64,000 bases of DNA from the NCBI RefSeq assembly GCF_029960785.1, contig NZ_JASBQE010000018.1, positions 62,001 to 126,000 on the forward strand. Reading direction: 5' to 3'. Each line of letters begins with the position of its first letter. Position 1 is the first letter of the stretch. Of the stretch, positions 8,893-18,461 are shown piece by piece. The stretch is from Polyangium sp. 15x6 (GTDB lineage Bacteria; Myxococcota_A; Polyangia; Polyangiales; Polyangiaceae). The notes under the pieces were generated by a model. It ran no database searches. It saw only the letters and a program-made list of their open reading frames with translations, and was not told the DNA's origin. The position numbers and the translations under genes are program-made.

Positions 8893-10773
8893 TCAATCGT
8901 CCGTGGACGCCGCCGTCCGAGCTCGTTCGAGGAAGCGCAGGCATTCCTCGAACGGCGCCGCTTCGGCGCGCGAGAGGCGCTTCCTCTTTTGCTTCGCGTC
9001 GAGCCAGCTCCGGAGCATCGGGGCCAGGGCCGGATCGTCGTACGCGGTCATGATGTTGCAAGCGCGGCCATACTCGTAGCCGCCGCGCAGAGGTTCGAGC
9101 AGGCGCAAGAACGCGTGCAAGATGCGCGGATCCCGCTGCTTGCCGAGGTAGACGAAGACGAGCAGGGCGTCCTCGCTCGACAAACCCTCCTGGCGCGAGA
9201 CCGAGAGCGCATCGCCGAGCGTCTTCGGCGCGTTCGCGTTCGCGAGGACCATGAGCGCGGGCGTGCGCAGGTTCGTGTTGCCGAGCATGGCGACCGCGAG
9301 ATCCACCCAGCGCTCGTCATTTCGGATCGCCCGGATGGCCTCGGGCGATTCTCCGTTGCCTGGCGTGCCGTCCTCGTTCTCTTCGTATTCCACGAAGTGG
9401 TTCCCGATCCGCGCGAGGATACGCGTGGCGAGGTCCGTGCCATTCTTCTGCGCGAGCGCCCCGGGCTCGAAGAAACGCGCGAGGCGCTCGTGGGCCTTCG
9501 CCGGATCGAGCGCGATGACGCCGCGGACGAAATCCTCTTTCGTGGCGTCGGGCGCGTCGTAGAGCGACGGCATGAGCTCCTCCCACGCGCCGGGAAAACC
9601 GATCCGCAAGAGCGCGCGCGCCGCGGCGTCGCGCACATCCTTCACCTTGTGGCGGCGGAACGCTTCGAGCACGAGGTTCGCGCCCTCGTCCGTGCCCCGG
9701 GCCGTGAGGAGGTCGACCAGATCGACGAGGTATTCGATCTGGTTCGTGTGGGCCTTCTGCTCCTTCGCGGCCGCGTCCTTTTCCTCTTTGGTCGTGGCCT
9801 TCTTGATCCGGAAATGGCCGAGGTCGCGGAGCTCGGGCGAAAAGAGCGCGACGATCCGCTCGTCCGCGCGCGGGTGCTTGCTCGCGGCGAGCGAGCTCTC
9901 GGCCGCCGAGCGCAATTCGGCCGTGCCTCCGAAGGCGCGGAGGAGCACGTCGAGCGCCTCGTCGCTCGGAGCCCCGGCGAGCGCATGCACGGCCGCGACG
10001 CGCACGTCCTTCGAGCGATCCTTTTCCGCCAGCACGATCGCGATGGGCTCGGCGGCGAGGGGGTCGATCCGGCCGAGCTCGGCGATCGCGGCGGCGCGAA
10101 TGTCGGGCACGCCCTTTTCGACGGCCTCGCGGAGCAGGTCCGTGGCCTTCGCCCCCTCGATGCGCGCAATGGCGCGGAGCACCCGCACGTCGAGCGCGCG
10201 GCCCTTCTCGAGGTCGAGGTGTCTTTGCAGGCTGGGCACGATCGCCTCGCCGAGCGCCGGCACGAGGTATTGCACGACCACCTCGGCGATGGCGCCGTCC
10301 GCGAGCGCCGGAATGACGAGCGGCAGGAGGCGCAGGTCCCGCGCCGCGCCGCGGTCCGACATCGCGTAATCACGAATGACGCGGGAGCGCTGCCGCGCGT
10401 CCGGGGCGTTCGTCAGAGCGCCGACGAGCGTATTGAGCTCCGTGGGCGTGAGCGGCGTGCCGATTTTTCGTGTCGGCGGGAGCGGCGTGAGCTCGCCGTT
10501 CGACTCGGGCAGGGCCGGCGTCGCCTGCGCCCCGCGCACCTGCGCCATGAGCGAGGCGAGCGCGAGGAGCTCGGAGGCCGCGGCCTTGCCCGTGGCTGTC
10601 TGGAGTTTGTCGATCTGCTCCACAACCTTGCCGAGCGCAGGCGCGCGCGCGGCGAGCGGGGCGAGCGTGTCCCGCGCGCCGGCGAGGTTCGGGTCTGTCC
10701 GGGCAATCTGCGCGCCGGCGAAGAGCCAGCGGTCGACGTCGCGGTCGAGCTGCTTCAGGGTATCCTTGGCCAT
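8893..10773 (-). CDS. HEAT-repeat protein of the MoxR-VWA cassette (DUF5691 position)
   Basis: A 626-residue, entirely helical protein. Repeated units such as DVRVLRAIARIEGAKATDLL, DIRAAAIAELGRIDPLAAEP and DVRVAAVHALAGAPSDEALD show HEAT-like repeats from about 160 to 300 and again near 370-460, so it is probably a scaffold. A charged insert (ATTKEEKDAAAKEQKAH) separates the two blocks. In related cassettes this position is filled by DUF5691 proteins; whether this one belongs to that family cannot be decided by eye. The start at 10773 has AAGAGGAG upstream. The gene lies 18 bases after the SWIM gene and 47 before the MoxR gene. Confidence 0.8.
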   Translation of the reverse strand: MAKDTLKQLDRDVDRWLFAGAQIARTDPNLAGARDTLAPLAARAPALGKVVEQIDKLQTATGKAAASELLALASLMAQVRGAQATPALPESNGELTPLPPTRKIGTPLTPTELNTLVGALTNAPDARQRSRVIRDYAMSDRGAARDLRLLPLVIPALADGAIAEVVVQYLVPALGEAIVPSLQRHLDLEKGRALDVRVLRAIARIEGAKATDLLREAVEKGVPDIRAAAIAELGRIDPLAAEPIAIVLAEKDRSKDVRVAAVHALAGAPSDEALDVLLRAFGGTAELRSAAESSLAASKHPRADERIVALFSPELRDLGHFRIKKATTKEEKDAAAKEQKAHTNQIEYLVDLVDLLTARGTDEGANLVLEAFRRHKVKDVRDAAARALLRIGFPGAWEELMPSLYDAPDATKEDFVRGVIALDPAKAHERLARFFEPGALAQKNGTDLATRILARIGNHFVEYEENEDGTPGNGESPEAIRAIRNDERWVDLAVAMLGNTNLRTPALMVLANANAPKTLGDALSVSRQEGLSSEDALLVFVYLGKQRDPRILHAFLRLLEPLRGGYEYGRACNIMTAYDDPALAPMLRSWLDAKQKRKRLSRAEAAPFEECLRFLERARTAASTDD

Positions 10774-10791
10774 CGTCGTGCTCCTCTTCGA

Positions 10792-12297
10792 TCAAGCGCG
10801 GAGGCGCAGGTGTTCGTCGCCCACGAAGAGCGCGAGCGGATCGCCGTAAATGGCGCGTTTCAAGAGGTCGTAATAGAGGCGGACCGCGAGCGTGCCCGGA
10901 CCGAACGCCGCCGCCGCGTGGCGGAGCGCGTCCGTGCTCGGGAGCCTGCCGTCGTTCATGTTGCGGAGGACGAGCCGCATGCCCGCCTCGTCCTCGACCA
11001 CGAGCTCGCCGCCCACGTCGCCGAATTTCTTCGCCGCGACCAGGAACACCGCGTCGAGCGGGTGGAGCGGGTTCTTGAGCTGATTGCGCATCGCTCGCAG
11101 CACCGGGTCGAGGGGTTTTCCGTGACGGTGCACGGCCTCGTAATCGGCCGCCTCGCGCGGCCGCTCGCGGATCACGCCTTCGGTCTTTTCGTCCCAGCGG
11201 ACGCGACGATTGACGAGGTCGCCCGGATAGAGCGCAGCGTCCGCGATTTCGAGCGTGCCGAGGCGCGAGGACCGGAGCTTCGTGAAGGGCAGGGTGTGGA
11301 ACGGGAGCGAGGTCACCTCGCAGACGACCGAGCCGTCGTCGAGGTCGACCAGAAAGCCGATCGCCGTGGCGAACTCGTTGATCTCGTCGTCGGAGCGCTC
11401 GTGCGCGAGCTCCAAAAACCTTCGATTCTTGACCCAGTAGCCGGCCTCCCGGAGCTCGGGCAATCGCCAGGCCTTGCCGAGGATCGATTCGAGCTGCGCG
11501 TCGGCCTCGCTCTGCGTCGTGCCCTCCTCGACGAACTTCCCTTCGAGCGCTTTTTTCCCGCGGCGAACCGTGGTGTAAAGTTGCGTGAGCGTGAAAGCGA
11601 TGCGCGCCTCCTGCGCCTCGCCGAGGCCCCGCGCCACGTCCCGCACGCCGGGCGCGTCGTCGTCGTCTTCATCGCCGAGCCATTCGCCGGACACGTACGA
11701 CGCGAGGCGCGTGAGCACGCCGGCCGTGCGCTTCATGTCCGCGTCGGCCATGCGCTTCGCCTGGTGCTCGATCGCCTCGATGCTCTTTCCGGAGAGGCCG
11801 CCGAGGCCGCCCGAGACGAGGTCGACGAGGAACGTCTCCAGGGTATCGAGGGCGTCGCTTTGCTCCTTGGCCTTCTTGGCGAGCGCGGTCTTGTTGACGC
11901 GCGGGGCCGCGGCTGCCGCAGCCGGCTTCTTTTCGGCGGCGGCCTTCTGGGCCTGCTTTTCGCGTTTCTGGACGAGGTCCTTCGGCGGCTCCTCGACGGG
12001 GAAGAGCGCGCCTTTTTGCGCGTATGCGAGCAGGAGCGCGACGCCGTGCTTGCAAGGGAAGAGGCGCGAAGGGCAGGAGCAGCGGACGGTGGGTTTGTCC
12101 GCCCCGGTCGCGAGGTCCATGGAGACCGCATAAGGCGAGCTGCCAGAGCCGTCGCAGTGGCCGAAGGCGAGGGTCCCATCGTCGTTCTTGGCGAGCTTCT
12201 TCAGCGCGCCTTTCCGCAAGAGCGACTTCGCGTCGAGGAGCACCTTCTCGTTCGGCGCCCACTCGGCGATCGATTGCTCGGTGACGACCACAGCCAT
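10792..12297 (-). CDS. SWIM zinc-finger protein (YehQ-like)
   Basis: A 501-residue protein with a SWIM zinc site: C73-x-C75-x6-C82-x-H84 within VRCSCPSRLFPCKHG. SWIM domains bind zinc and often mediate DNA or protein contacts. An Ala/Lys-rich charged linker (about 115-150) follows, then a helical region and a C-terminal domain with NQLKNPLHPLDAVFLVAAKKFGDVGG. It is the first gene of the minus-strand cassette; the 88 bases upstream (12298-12385), up to the end of the WD40 gene, are the most likely place for the operon promoter, although I see no clear -35/-10 pair. The order SWIM, HEAT, MoxR, DUF5682, VWA matches cassettes known from actinobacteria and proteobacteria. Confidence 0.85.
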   Translation of the reverse strand: MAVVVTEQSIAEWAPNEKVLLDAKSLLRKGALKKLAKNDDGTLAFGHCDGSGSSPYAVSMDLATGADKPTVRCSCPSRLFPCKHGVALLLAYAQKGALFPVEEPPKDLVQKREKQAQKAAAEKKPAAAAAAPRVNKTALAKKAKEQSDALDTLETFLVDLVSGGLGGLSGKSIEAIEHQAKRMADADMKRTAGVLTRLASYVSGEWLGDEDDDDAPGVRDVARGLGEAQEARIAFTLTQLYTTVRRGKKALEGKFVEEGTTQSEADAQLESILGKAWRLPELREAGYWVKNRRFLELAHERSDDEINEFATAIGFLVDLDDGSVVCEVTSLPFHTLPFTKLRSSRLGTLEIADAALYPGDLVNRRVRWDEKTEGVIRERPREAADYEAVHRHGKPLDPVLRAMRNQLKNPLHPLDAVFLVAAKKFGDVGGELVVEDEAGMRLVLRNMNDGRLPSTDALRHAAAAFGPGTLAVRLYYDLLKRAIYGDPLALFVGDEHLRLRA

Positions 12298-12385
12298 GCA
12301 TCGGACCGTACCAGAAGGACGCCGACGTGGGGAGGGGGAGTTTGGAGAGGTGTGACAGGAAAAGTCCGGGCCAGGACGAACCGGT

Positions 12386-15130
12386 TCAGGGGGCGCAACG
12401 CGGGGGATCGTCCTCGTGCGCGGGGTCGTCTCCGGCGGGCTTTCCGGCGAGGATCGTGGCGAGCAGGCCGCTCGTGAAGGCGCGCTCCTCGCAGAGGTCG
12501 AACGGCATTCCGAAGCGGCCGGCGCGGCAGAGGAGGCGGGCGCGGGCGGCGCAGGGGTTTTTGCCGAGCAGATCGACGTGGCCCGCGCCGTCGAGGACCT
12601 GGGCGGCGTCCTCTTTGTCGAGGAAATGAATCGAGGCGGTCGGTCCCTTGCCCGTGGGGCTCTGGAAGTGCAGCGTGCCGTCGCTCCAGCCCGTGACGAG
12701 CCATTGGCCGTCGGGCGTGAAGGCCAGCGAAAAGGGGATCGACGTCAGGTTTTGCATGAAGTGCGCCTCGCCGGTCGCGAGGTCCCAGAGCCGGAGGGGG
12801 CTGTCGATCCCGCCCACGGCGAGGAGCTTTCCGTCGGGGGAAAACGCGAGGTCCTCGATGGACCTCGTGGTGCCGGGCTTCGTGTCGGCGAACGTTTGGC
12901 GAGACGCACCCGTCGCCGTGTCCCATACCCGCGCGGTCTTGTCTCCTGAGCCCGAGGCGAGGAGTTTTCCATCGGGGGAGAACACGACCGCGGTCACGGC
13001 GTCGGTGTGCCCCGGCAAGCGGAGCTTTTCGGCGCCCGCGGCGACGTCCCAGAGTCGCACGGTTTTGTCGCTCGATCCGGAGGCGAGGTATTTTCCATCG
13101 GGCGAAAACGCGAGGTCCCGGATCGAGCCCGTATGCCCGAGGAGAGGGCGCGCCGGCGCGTTCGTCGTCGTGAGCGAGAAGAGGAGGATCGCGTCGCCCA
13201 TGTCGACGGCGGCCCACGAGCCATCGGGCGAAAGGGCGAAGGCCTGGGCGGGGTCTTTGAGTTTTTCCGCGCGGACCGTGGCACCCGTCTGCGCGTTCCA
13301 GACGCGCATTCCATGGCCAGCCGAGCCGAGGAGCTTGCCGTCCCCCGAAAACGCGATGTTGCCTTGGTCGTCGGAGAGCGACGAGGTGCGGTAGAGCGTT
13401 CCCTTTTCGAGGTCGATCATTCGCAGCGTGCCGTCCCACGGCTGCGCGGCGAGGGTTTTTCCGTCGGGGGAGATCGCAAAAGTGCTGATGCCCGGGTCCT
13501 CCAGGCCGATCCGCTTCACGAGGGCGCCGCTCGTCGCGTCGACCACGCAGACCGGGCCGGGACTGCAGTTGACCGCGAGGCGGCGGCCGTCCGGCGAGAA
13601 GGCGACATCGCCGAAATAGACGATCTCTTCGAGCTTCGTCCGGACAGACCCGGTTTTTGCATCCCACACGGAGATGCCGGCGAGGTTGACCGCGGCGAGG
13701 AGGGAGCCATCCGACGAGAGGGCGATCCTATGGGCGGGGTCGTCCGCGTCGACCGGGATCGTCTTTTTCAGGGCCCCGCTACGCGGGTCCCAGATCTGCA
13801 CGCCGCCCTTGTCGGTGGCGACGGCGAAGGTCTTCCCATCACGCGAGAAGGCCGTCTGCCAGATCGACCCACCTTTTCCCCCGAGGGTCGCGGTCACGCG
13901 GCGTTTTTCGATTTCCCAGAGGCGGACCTTGTCGTCGGTGAAGGGAATAGCGAGCGTCTTGCCGTCCGGCGAGAACGTCGCGCTGACGGGAAAGACCGGC
14001 TCGTCCTCCTCGTCAGGCAAAGCGTCCTTGATCGGGATTGGCGAGGAATACGGCGCGGTGACGTCATGCACGAAGGACTCGTCGAACCGGATCGCGACGA
14101 GGCGCATGAGGTCGGGAGAAAAGGCGGTGCCGTCGGTGGTGGGGAGGTTGTGCAACTCGCGCACGAGGAGCCGCGACGAGAGGTCCAGGAAAAAACCATT
14201 CGAAGAGGTCTTCACGCCGAGGAGCTTGGCGTCGCTCGACAGAGCGATCGGATCGTTCCCCGAGATCCAGGGCACGTAGAGGTGAACGTATTCGCGACCC
14301 GTCTCCGCCTCGAAGAGGGAGACCTCGATGTCGCCGCCGGCCGGCCCTTGCGAGAGAGCGAGGAACCGGCCGTCTCTCGACCAGTCGAGCGAGCTCGCAG
14401 TGAGGTCGCGGTTTGGCAGGACGACCAAGGGCAATCGTCGTTCGGTCTTGTCGAGCAGCCCGAAGGCGCGATCGAAGAGCCTCTGGGCCTCGGCCGCGTC
14501 GCCGAGCCTGCGCGTCACGAGGGCCGCGCCGAGCATGGCCTGGCCATTCGGGTGCGCCGCGAAGGCGCCGAGGTACGCCTCGCGGGCGGCGCGGAGGGAG
14601 GCTTCGTCGCCTTTGGCCGCGAGCGCGTCGGCCTGCTCGACGAGCGGAAGCGCCACCTTCGTGATGTTGTGCGCGAGCAGGTTCTCGAGCTTCTTGTCGC
14701 CCTTCTCGGCCGCCGCGCGGGCCGCCTCCGCGCGTTTTTTCATGGCGTCGCTCGCGCCGGGCATGCGGAGCAGCTCGTGCGCGAGGTCGTACGTATACGA
14801 ATAATCGTAGAGCTCGACGGTGAGCTCGGCGCTCGTCGCCAGATCCTCGGCCAGCACCTCCGGGGCCGCGCTTGGGCAGAGCTCCCGCGCGCGCGTCATC
14901 ACGCGCACGGCGCGGTCGAGCTTTCCTTTGCTCCGGAGCGCGGGGACCTTCTTTCGCAGCGCGTCCGCGACCTCGCAAGGGCTCGCCGGAGGCGGCGGGC
15001 TCGGGGCGGGCTTGGCGACGGACCATTGCGGCGACGGCGGGGCCTGTGGCGGCGCGCCTCCGCAGCCGAGGAGCCCGAGGAGGGGTGCGGCAGGAAGAAC
15101 CCCAAGGAAACGGAGCGAGCGGGCAAACAT
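12386..15130 (-). CDS. WD40 beta-propeller lipoprotein with helical N-terminal region
   Basis: 914 residues. A lipoprotein signal (hydrophobic run ending LLGLLGCGG, lipobox LLGC at about 19-22) and a Pro-rich linker lead into a helical, TPR-like region (about 50-230) and then at least a dozen WD40 units, recognisable by FSPDGKxLAS...VRLWD (best copies near residues 640-760). Two seven-bladed propellers would fit. The last 80 residues are Cys-containing and non-repetitive. Likely an envelope-anchored scaffold or sensor. It is transcribed toward the SWIM/MoxR cassette, but 88 bases separate them, so membership of that cassette is uncertain. The App1-type gene ends 41 bases upstream. Confidence 0.9.
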   Translation of the reverse strand: MFARSLRFLGVLPAAPLLGLLGCGGAPPQAPPSPQWSVAKPAPSPPPPASPCEVADALRKKVPALRSKGKLDRAVRVMTRARELCPSAAPEVLAEDLATSAELTVELYDYSYTYDLAHELLRMPGASDAMKKRAEAARAAAEKGDKKLENLLAHNITKVALPLVEQADALAAKGDEASLRAAREAYLGAFAAHPNGQAMLGAALVTRRLGDAAEAQRLFDRAFGLLDKTERRLPLVVLPNRDLTASSLDWSRDGRFLALSQGPAGGDIEVSLFEAETGREYVHLYVPWISGNDPIALSSDAKLLGVKTSSNGFFLDLSSRLLVRELHNLPTTDGTAFSPDLMRLVAIRFDESFVHDVTAPYSSPIPIKDALPDEEDEPVFPVSATFSPDGKTLAIPFTDDKVRLWEIEKRRVTATLGGKGGSIWQTAFSRDGKTFAVATDKGGVQIWDPRSGALKKTIPVDADDPAHRIALSSDGSLLAAVNLAGISVWDAKTGSVRTKLEEIVYFGDVAFSPDGRRLAVNCSPGPVCVVDATSGALVKRIGLEDPGISTFAISPDGKTLAAQPWDGTLRMIDLEKGTLYRTSSLSDDQGNIAFSGDGKLLGSAGHGMRVWNAQTGATVRAEKLKDPAQAFALSPDGSWAAVDMGDAILLFSLTTTNAPARPLLGHTGSIRDLAFSPDGKYLASGSSDKTVRLWDVAAGAEKLRLPGHTDAVTAVVFSPDGKLLASGSGDKTARVWDTATGASRQTFADTKPGTTRSIEDLAFSPDGKLLAVGGIDSPLRLWDLATGEAHFMQNLTSIPFSLAFTPDGQWLVTGWSDGTLHFQSPTGKGPTASIHFLDKEDAAQVLDGAGHVDLLGKNPCAARARLLCRAGRFGMPFDLCEERAFTSGLLATILAGKPAGDDPAHEDDPPRCAP

Positions 15131-15171
15131 GCGCGGACGGTATCACGCCGGATCCGCGGCCCGCAATGCGG

Positions 15172-16401
15172 CTAAAGGGCGAGGCGCTCGCCTTCCGACA
15201 AGAGTACGTTCACGCGCTCGAGGTCGCGGCGAAATTCAGTCCACCGGGCCTCGCGCTGGGCGGGGTCGGCGAAGGGGACGTCGCGCAGATCGCGGAGCGC
15301 GGCGTCGGCGACGCGGCGGAGCGCGGCGAGGCTGAGGAGGCCGGCGAGGTGCGCGTCGAGCGCGTGGCCGATGTAGGTGTCATTGAAGGCGACGCCTTTC
15401 GCGCGCCAGGCCGCGCGGCCCTCCGCATTCGTGTTCACGACGTCGTGAATGAACACGGCGCGCATGCCACCGCCGGGGTGCTCCATCATGCGGGCGCCGG
15501 CGATGGCGTCCCCCTGGCCGCTGTCGCCGCAGAAGACGAACGTGTATTCGGGGAAGAGCTTGCGGTATTCGATGAAGCTCCCGTATTTCTTGTCGGCCAT
15601 GAGGTCGTGCGTGGCGATGTGGCCGAAATCGCCGGTGAGGACCTTGGCATAAGGGAGGCCGAGCGCGGTGAGGTGCTTGCGCGTGATCCCTTCGCCGAGG
15701 CCTACGCGGTCGCCGGGGCGGGCTGTCAAAAAGGTGAGGTCGCCGAGACCGTCCTCGGGGGAGAAGGCGAGGTCGAGCTCGCGATAGAAGGCGCGCACGC
15801 CGGGGTAGGGGCGGGGCTCTTTCGTGCGGGGATACCGGGTGTCCTTCCAGTTCGGATAAAGCGTGTCGTCGATGTCCGAGAGGACCTTCAAATCAGCGCG
15901 CGCAGCGGCGGCGACGCGGAAATGCTCGAGGAGGCGCTCGCGGAGGAGGTCGTCGTCGAGATCGCGGTAAAGGAGCTGCTGGAGGTCGCGATGATCGCCG
16001 CCGTCGTCGATGGCGTTTTTCAGCGCGGTGAGCTCCGCGCCGCGCGTGCCGAGGAGGATGTTTCCGATGGCCGCTTCGTCGGTGCTGCCCGTGCGGCCCC
16101 GCTGGAGCGCGAAGACGAGCGCGCCGCGCGTGGGAATGGAGAGATCGGAGAGTCGCTCTTCGAAGAGAAGGCGGAAGAGGGCGGTGCGATTGTCCGGACC
16201 AACGACGCGATCGTCGATGCTGGAGAAGAGCCGTCCGAGGGGCAGGCGGCCGAGGAGATGGTCGAGCTCGCGGGGGTGGGCGTCGCGGAGGAGGTCGAGG
16301 ATCCGGGCCTCTTCGGTCCGATCGGTGTGGCCCGCGAGCAGGCGCTCGATCGTCGCGATCTTGGCGTCGGCGTCGGCCTTGTCGAAATCGTCCGGGACCA
16401 T
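15172..16401 (-). CDS. App1-like phosphatidate phosphatase (DUF2183, HAD-type)
   Basis: 409 residues. The C-terminal half has the four HAD-type motifs expected of App1/DUF2183 phosphatases: LSDIDDTLY (DxDDT nucleophile and acid), LTARP, the Lys of MADKKYGSF, and CGDSGQGD. Yeast App1 dephosphorylates phosphatidate; bacterial members are presumed lipid phosphatases but substrates are rarely shown. The N-terminal roughly 170 residues are helical and have no obvious motif. No signal peptide or membrane segment is seen, so it is probably cytoplasmic. It lies 44 bases downstream of the deaminase gene and 41 bases upstream of the WD40 lipoprotein gene, all on the same strand. Confidence 0.85.
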   Translation of the reverse strand: MVPDDFDKADADAKIATIERLLAGHTDRTEEARILDLLRDAHPRELDHLLGRLPLGRLFSSIDDRVVGPDNRTALFRLLFEERLSDLSIPTRGALVFALQRGRTGSTDEAAIGNILLGTRGAELTALKNAIDDGGDHRDLQQLLYRDLDDDLLRERLLEHFRVAAAARADLKVLSDIDDTLYPNWKDTRYPRTKEPRPYPGVRAFYRELDLAFSPEDGLGDLTFLTARPGDRVGLGEGITRKHLTALGLPYAKVLTGDFGHIATHDLMADKKYGSFIEYRKLFPEYTFVFCGDSGQGDAIAGARMMEHPGGGMRAVFIHDVVNTNAEGRAAWRAKGVAFNDTYIGHALDAHLAGLLSLAALRRVADAALRDLRDVPFADPAQREARWTEFRRDLERVNVLLSEGERLAL

Positions 16402-16445
16402 CGAGGAAACGATAGAGCCCGGGCCGTACGGCCGTCAACGGCCCG

Positions 16446-16949
16446 TCAAGCGGGGCCGCCCCCGCTCCCGGCCACGCCCGAGAGGCGAGGATCTTTCGGG
16501 CCCTCCGTCGTTTCTACGACGATGCCGTGCCGGGTCAAATACTCCACGCCGTTCTCGCCCGCATACCCCTCGGCCACCACGATGACCTTCGTGATGCCCG
16601 CGTGGTGGATGAGCTTGGCGCACAGGATGCACGGCTCGCCCGTGACGATGATCCAGGCGCCCCGCGTGGCCACGCCGCTCGCGGCCGCGTTGCACACGAC
16701 GTTCATCTCGGCGTGGTGACAGCCGATCTCCATGCGCGTGCCGCTCGGGATTTGCATGGTGTCCCGCAGGCAGACGTCGCCCCCGCAGAGGTCGCCGCCG
16801 CCGCGGGGGCCGCCGTTGTAGCCGTCCATGAGGATGACGTTGCGGTCAGGGTCGAGCAGGAGGGCGCCGAACTTGCGGCGGGGGCAGTTCGACGCGTTGG
16901 CGAGGGCCAGGCATTGCTCGATCCGGATGCGCAGGTGTTTCGCCTTCAT
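16446..16949 (-). CDS. dCMP deaminase-like zinc deaminase (ComEB type)
   Basis: About 167 residues from the ATG at 16949 (MKAKHLRIRI); a TTG at 16991 would add 14 residues, and neither start has a convincing ribosome-binding site. The deaminase zinc motifs are present: HAE in GCHHAEMNVV and PCxxC in GEPCILCAKLI, together with the Cys-containing GGDVCLRD segment and the NGGPRG loop typical of deoxycytidylate deaminases. The expected reaction is dCMP to dUMP plus ammonia, feeding thymidylate synthesis. A Gly-rich C-terminal tail (GVAGSGGGPA) is not part of the fold. Confidence 0.85.
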   Translation of the reverse strand: MKAKHLRIRIEQCLALANASNCPRRKFGALLLDPDRNVILMDGYNGGPRGGGDLCGGDVCLRDTMQIPSGTRMEIGCHHAEMNVVCNAAASGVATRGAWIIVTGEPCILCAKLIHHAGITKVIVVAEGYAGENGVEYLTRHGIVVETTEGPKDPRLSGVAGSGGGPA

Positions 16950-17060
16950 GACGGAGGCGAGGGTTTTACCCGGCCCGCTCGATCGGCGCAAGGACGATCC
17001 CGCCGAGAGCGATCCAGCGAGCCGGGCCCGGCAAGGGCGTCGAAATGGGCGGGGCGCGCC

Positions 17061-18200
17061 TCAATTCGTGCATTCGACGTTCGAGAGCATGCCCGTGCCG
17101 GTGACCTTGTTGTCGCATTTCACGATCGTGCCCGTCGTACCGGGGCCGACGTTGATGCCGAGGTTCGGGTTGTTGATGCCGTTGGCCGTGTTCTTCTCGA
17201 AGATGTTGTCGTTGCCCCAGCCCATGGTCGCCTGGCGCACGACGAAGCCGTCCTTCGGGGTCTTGTCGCCGGTGTTCTCCGCGAAGAGGTACTTGTTGCC
17301 CGTGACGGCCACCCACGCGTCCTCCGAGCCGTCGGGCGTGAGGCCCTCGCCATTGAAGGTATTTCCACGGACCTCGCCGCCCTGCGTGCCCTCCTTCAGG
17401 TCGACGTGCTCGGTCTGGATGCCGGGGCCGAACTTGTTATAGAGGATCTTCGTGCCGTCGCAGGCGTCCGGCATGTCCGGAGAAGGCCAGGCGCTGTCGT
17501 CGCTGCCCACGTAGACGCCCTCGGCCGAATCCGGCATGGCGAGGCCCGTGTTCGTGACCTCGCAATACTCGATCGTGTTGCGGCTGGCCCCATTGCGGAG
17601 CTGAATGGCCATTTCGCCGACGTCGTGCACGAAGAGGTTCGAGAGGATGTTGTCGCTCGATCCGTCGACGTAAATGCCCTTGCGGCCGCCCGTGATCGTG
17701 ATGCCCGAGACGACCCAGTAATTCACCTGGAGCAGGCGCAGGCCGGTGTTCGAGGACATGGCGCTCGTGTCGAGGATCGCGTCGCGCGGGCCGCATACGA
17801 TGATGGGTTTGTCCGCGGTGCCGCTGACCATCTCCAGGTCGAACGTATCGGCATAGGTGCCCGGCGCGAGGCGGATGAGCTGGCCGGGCGCGGCCTTGGA
17901 AAGCGCGTCCGTCAAAGCCGCCGCGTCGGCGACGTCGACCTCGGTGTCATGCGGCCAGTCACAAGGATCGGCCGGCGGGCCGCCGCCCGCGCCGCCCGCG
18001 CCGCCCATGCCGCCGGTGCCGCCCGTGCCGCCCGCGCCGCCCGAAGCCCCGGCGGCGCCCGATCCGCCCGCTCCACTCGAGCCGTCTCCACACGCGGAAA
18101 CGACGGGGAGCGCGAGCAAGACGGCCGACAAGGAAAGGACACCCGAGCCCGAAAGGAACGAACGAAGCGGCGAGGAAGTGCGGAAGTTTCTAGCGATCAT
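17061..18200 (-). CDS. Right-handed beta-helix lipoprotein (pectate-lyase-like fold)
   Basis: 379 residues from ATG 18200, which has GGAG 6 bases upstream. The signal peptide ends in VVSACG (lipobox), followed by a 35-residue Gly-rich linker common in Polyangiales surface lipoproteins. From about residue 95 the sequence shows the pattern of right-handed parallel beta-helix proteins: APGTYADTFDLEM, GLRLLQVNYWVVSGITITGG, SDNILSNLFVHD, SRNTIEYCEVTNTG and NDNIFEKNTANGINN. These resemble pectate lyases and carbohydrate-binding PbH1 repeats. Catalytic residues for lyase activity cannot be confirmed by eye, so a polysaccharide-binding or -cleaving surface protein is the safest call. The gene is divergent from the kinase pair at 18462. 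Confidence 0.8.
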   Translation of the reverse strand: MIARNFRTSSPLRSFLSGSGVLSLSAVLLALPVVSACGDGSSGAGGSGAAGASGGAGGTGGTGGMGGAGGAGGGPPADPCDWPHDTEVDVADAAALTDALSKAAPGQLIRLAPGTYADTFDLEMVSGTADKPIIVCGPRDAILDTSAMSSNTGLRLLQVNYWVVSGITITGGRKGIYVDGSSDNILSNLFVHDVGEMAIQLRNGASRNTIEYCEVTNTGLAMPDSAEGVYVGSDDSAWPSPDMPDACDGTKILYNKFGPGIQTEHVDLKEGTQGGEVRGNTFNGEGLTPDGSEDAWVAVTGNKYLFAENTGDKTPKDGFVVRQATMGWGNDNIFEKNTANGINNPNLGINVGPGTTGTIVKCDNKVTGTGMLSNVECTN

Positions 18201-18461
18201 GAAGTTCTCCAGCGAAGAGCTTACCTGGAGGCGCGGCAGGCGGGAACCACTTTGCATCGAGCAGAAGCGTGCTCGTGCAGGCCGCGCGACGATTGTCGGC
18301 CGTGAAGCATTGGATGGTTTGCCGTTCGGCAAGCGCGCCGGTCGAGGACGCGCATTCGGAGACGCGGGACACAAGGCCAATCCTGGCAGATTCCTGCACC
18401 ATGGACGGATGCTTCGTGTGCAGGCTCCAATGAATGCTCGCTTGACCCGGACCCCGGAGCC

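Noticed and set aside
16989-16991. TTG start giving 14 extra residues to the deaminase
   Set aside because: The extra residues (RRSSGPGKTLASV) do not belong to the deaminase fold and no ribosome site precedes the TTG; ATG 16949 preferred, though not certain.
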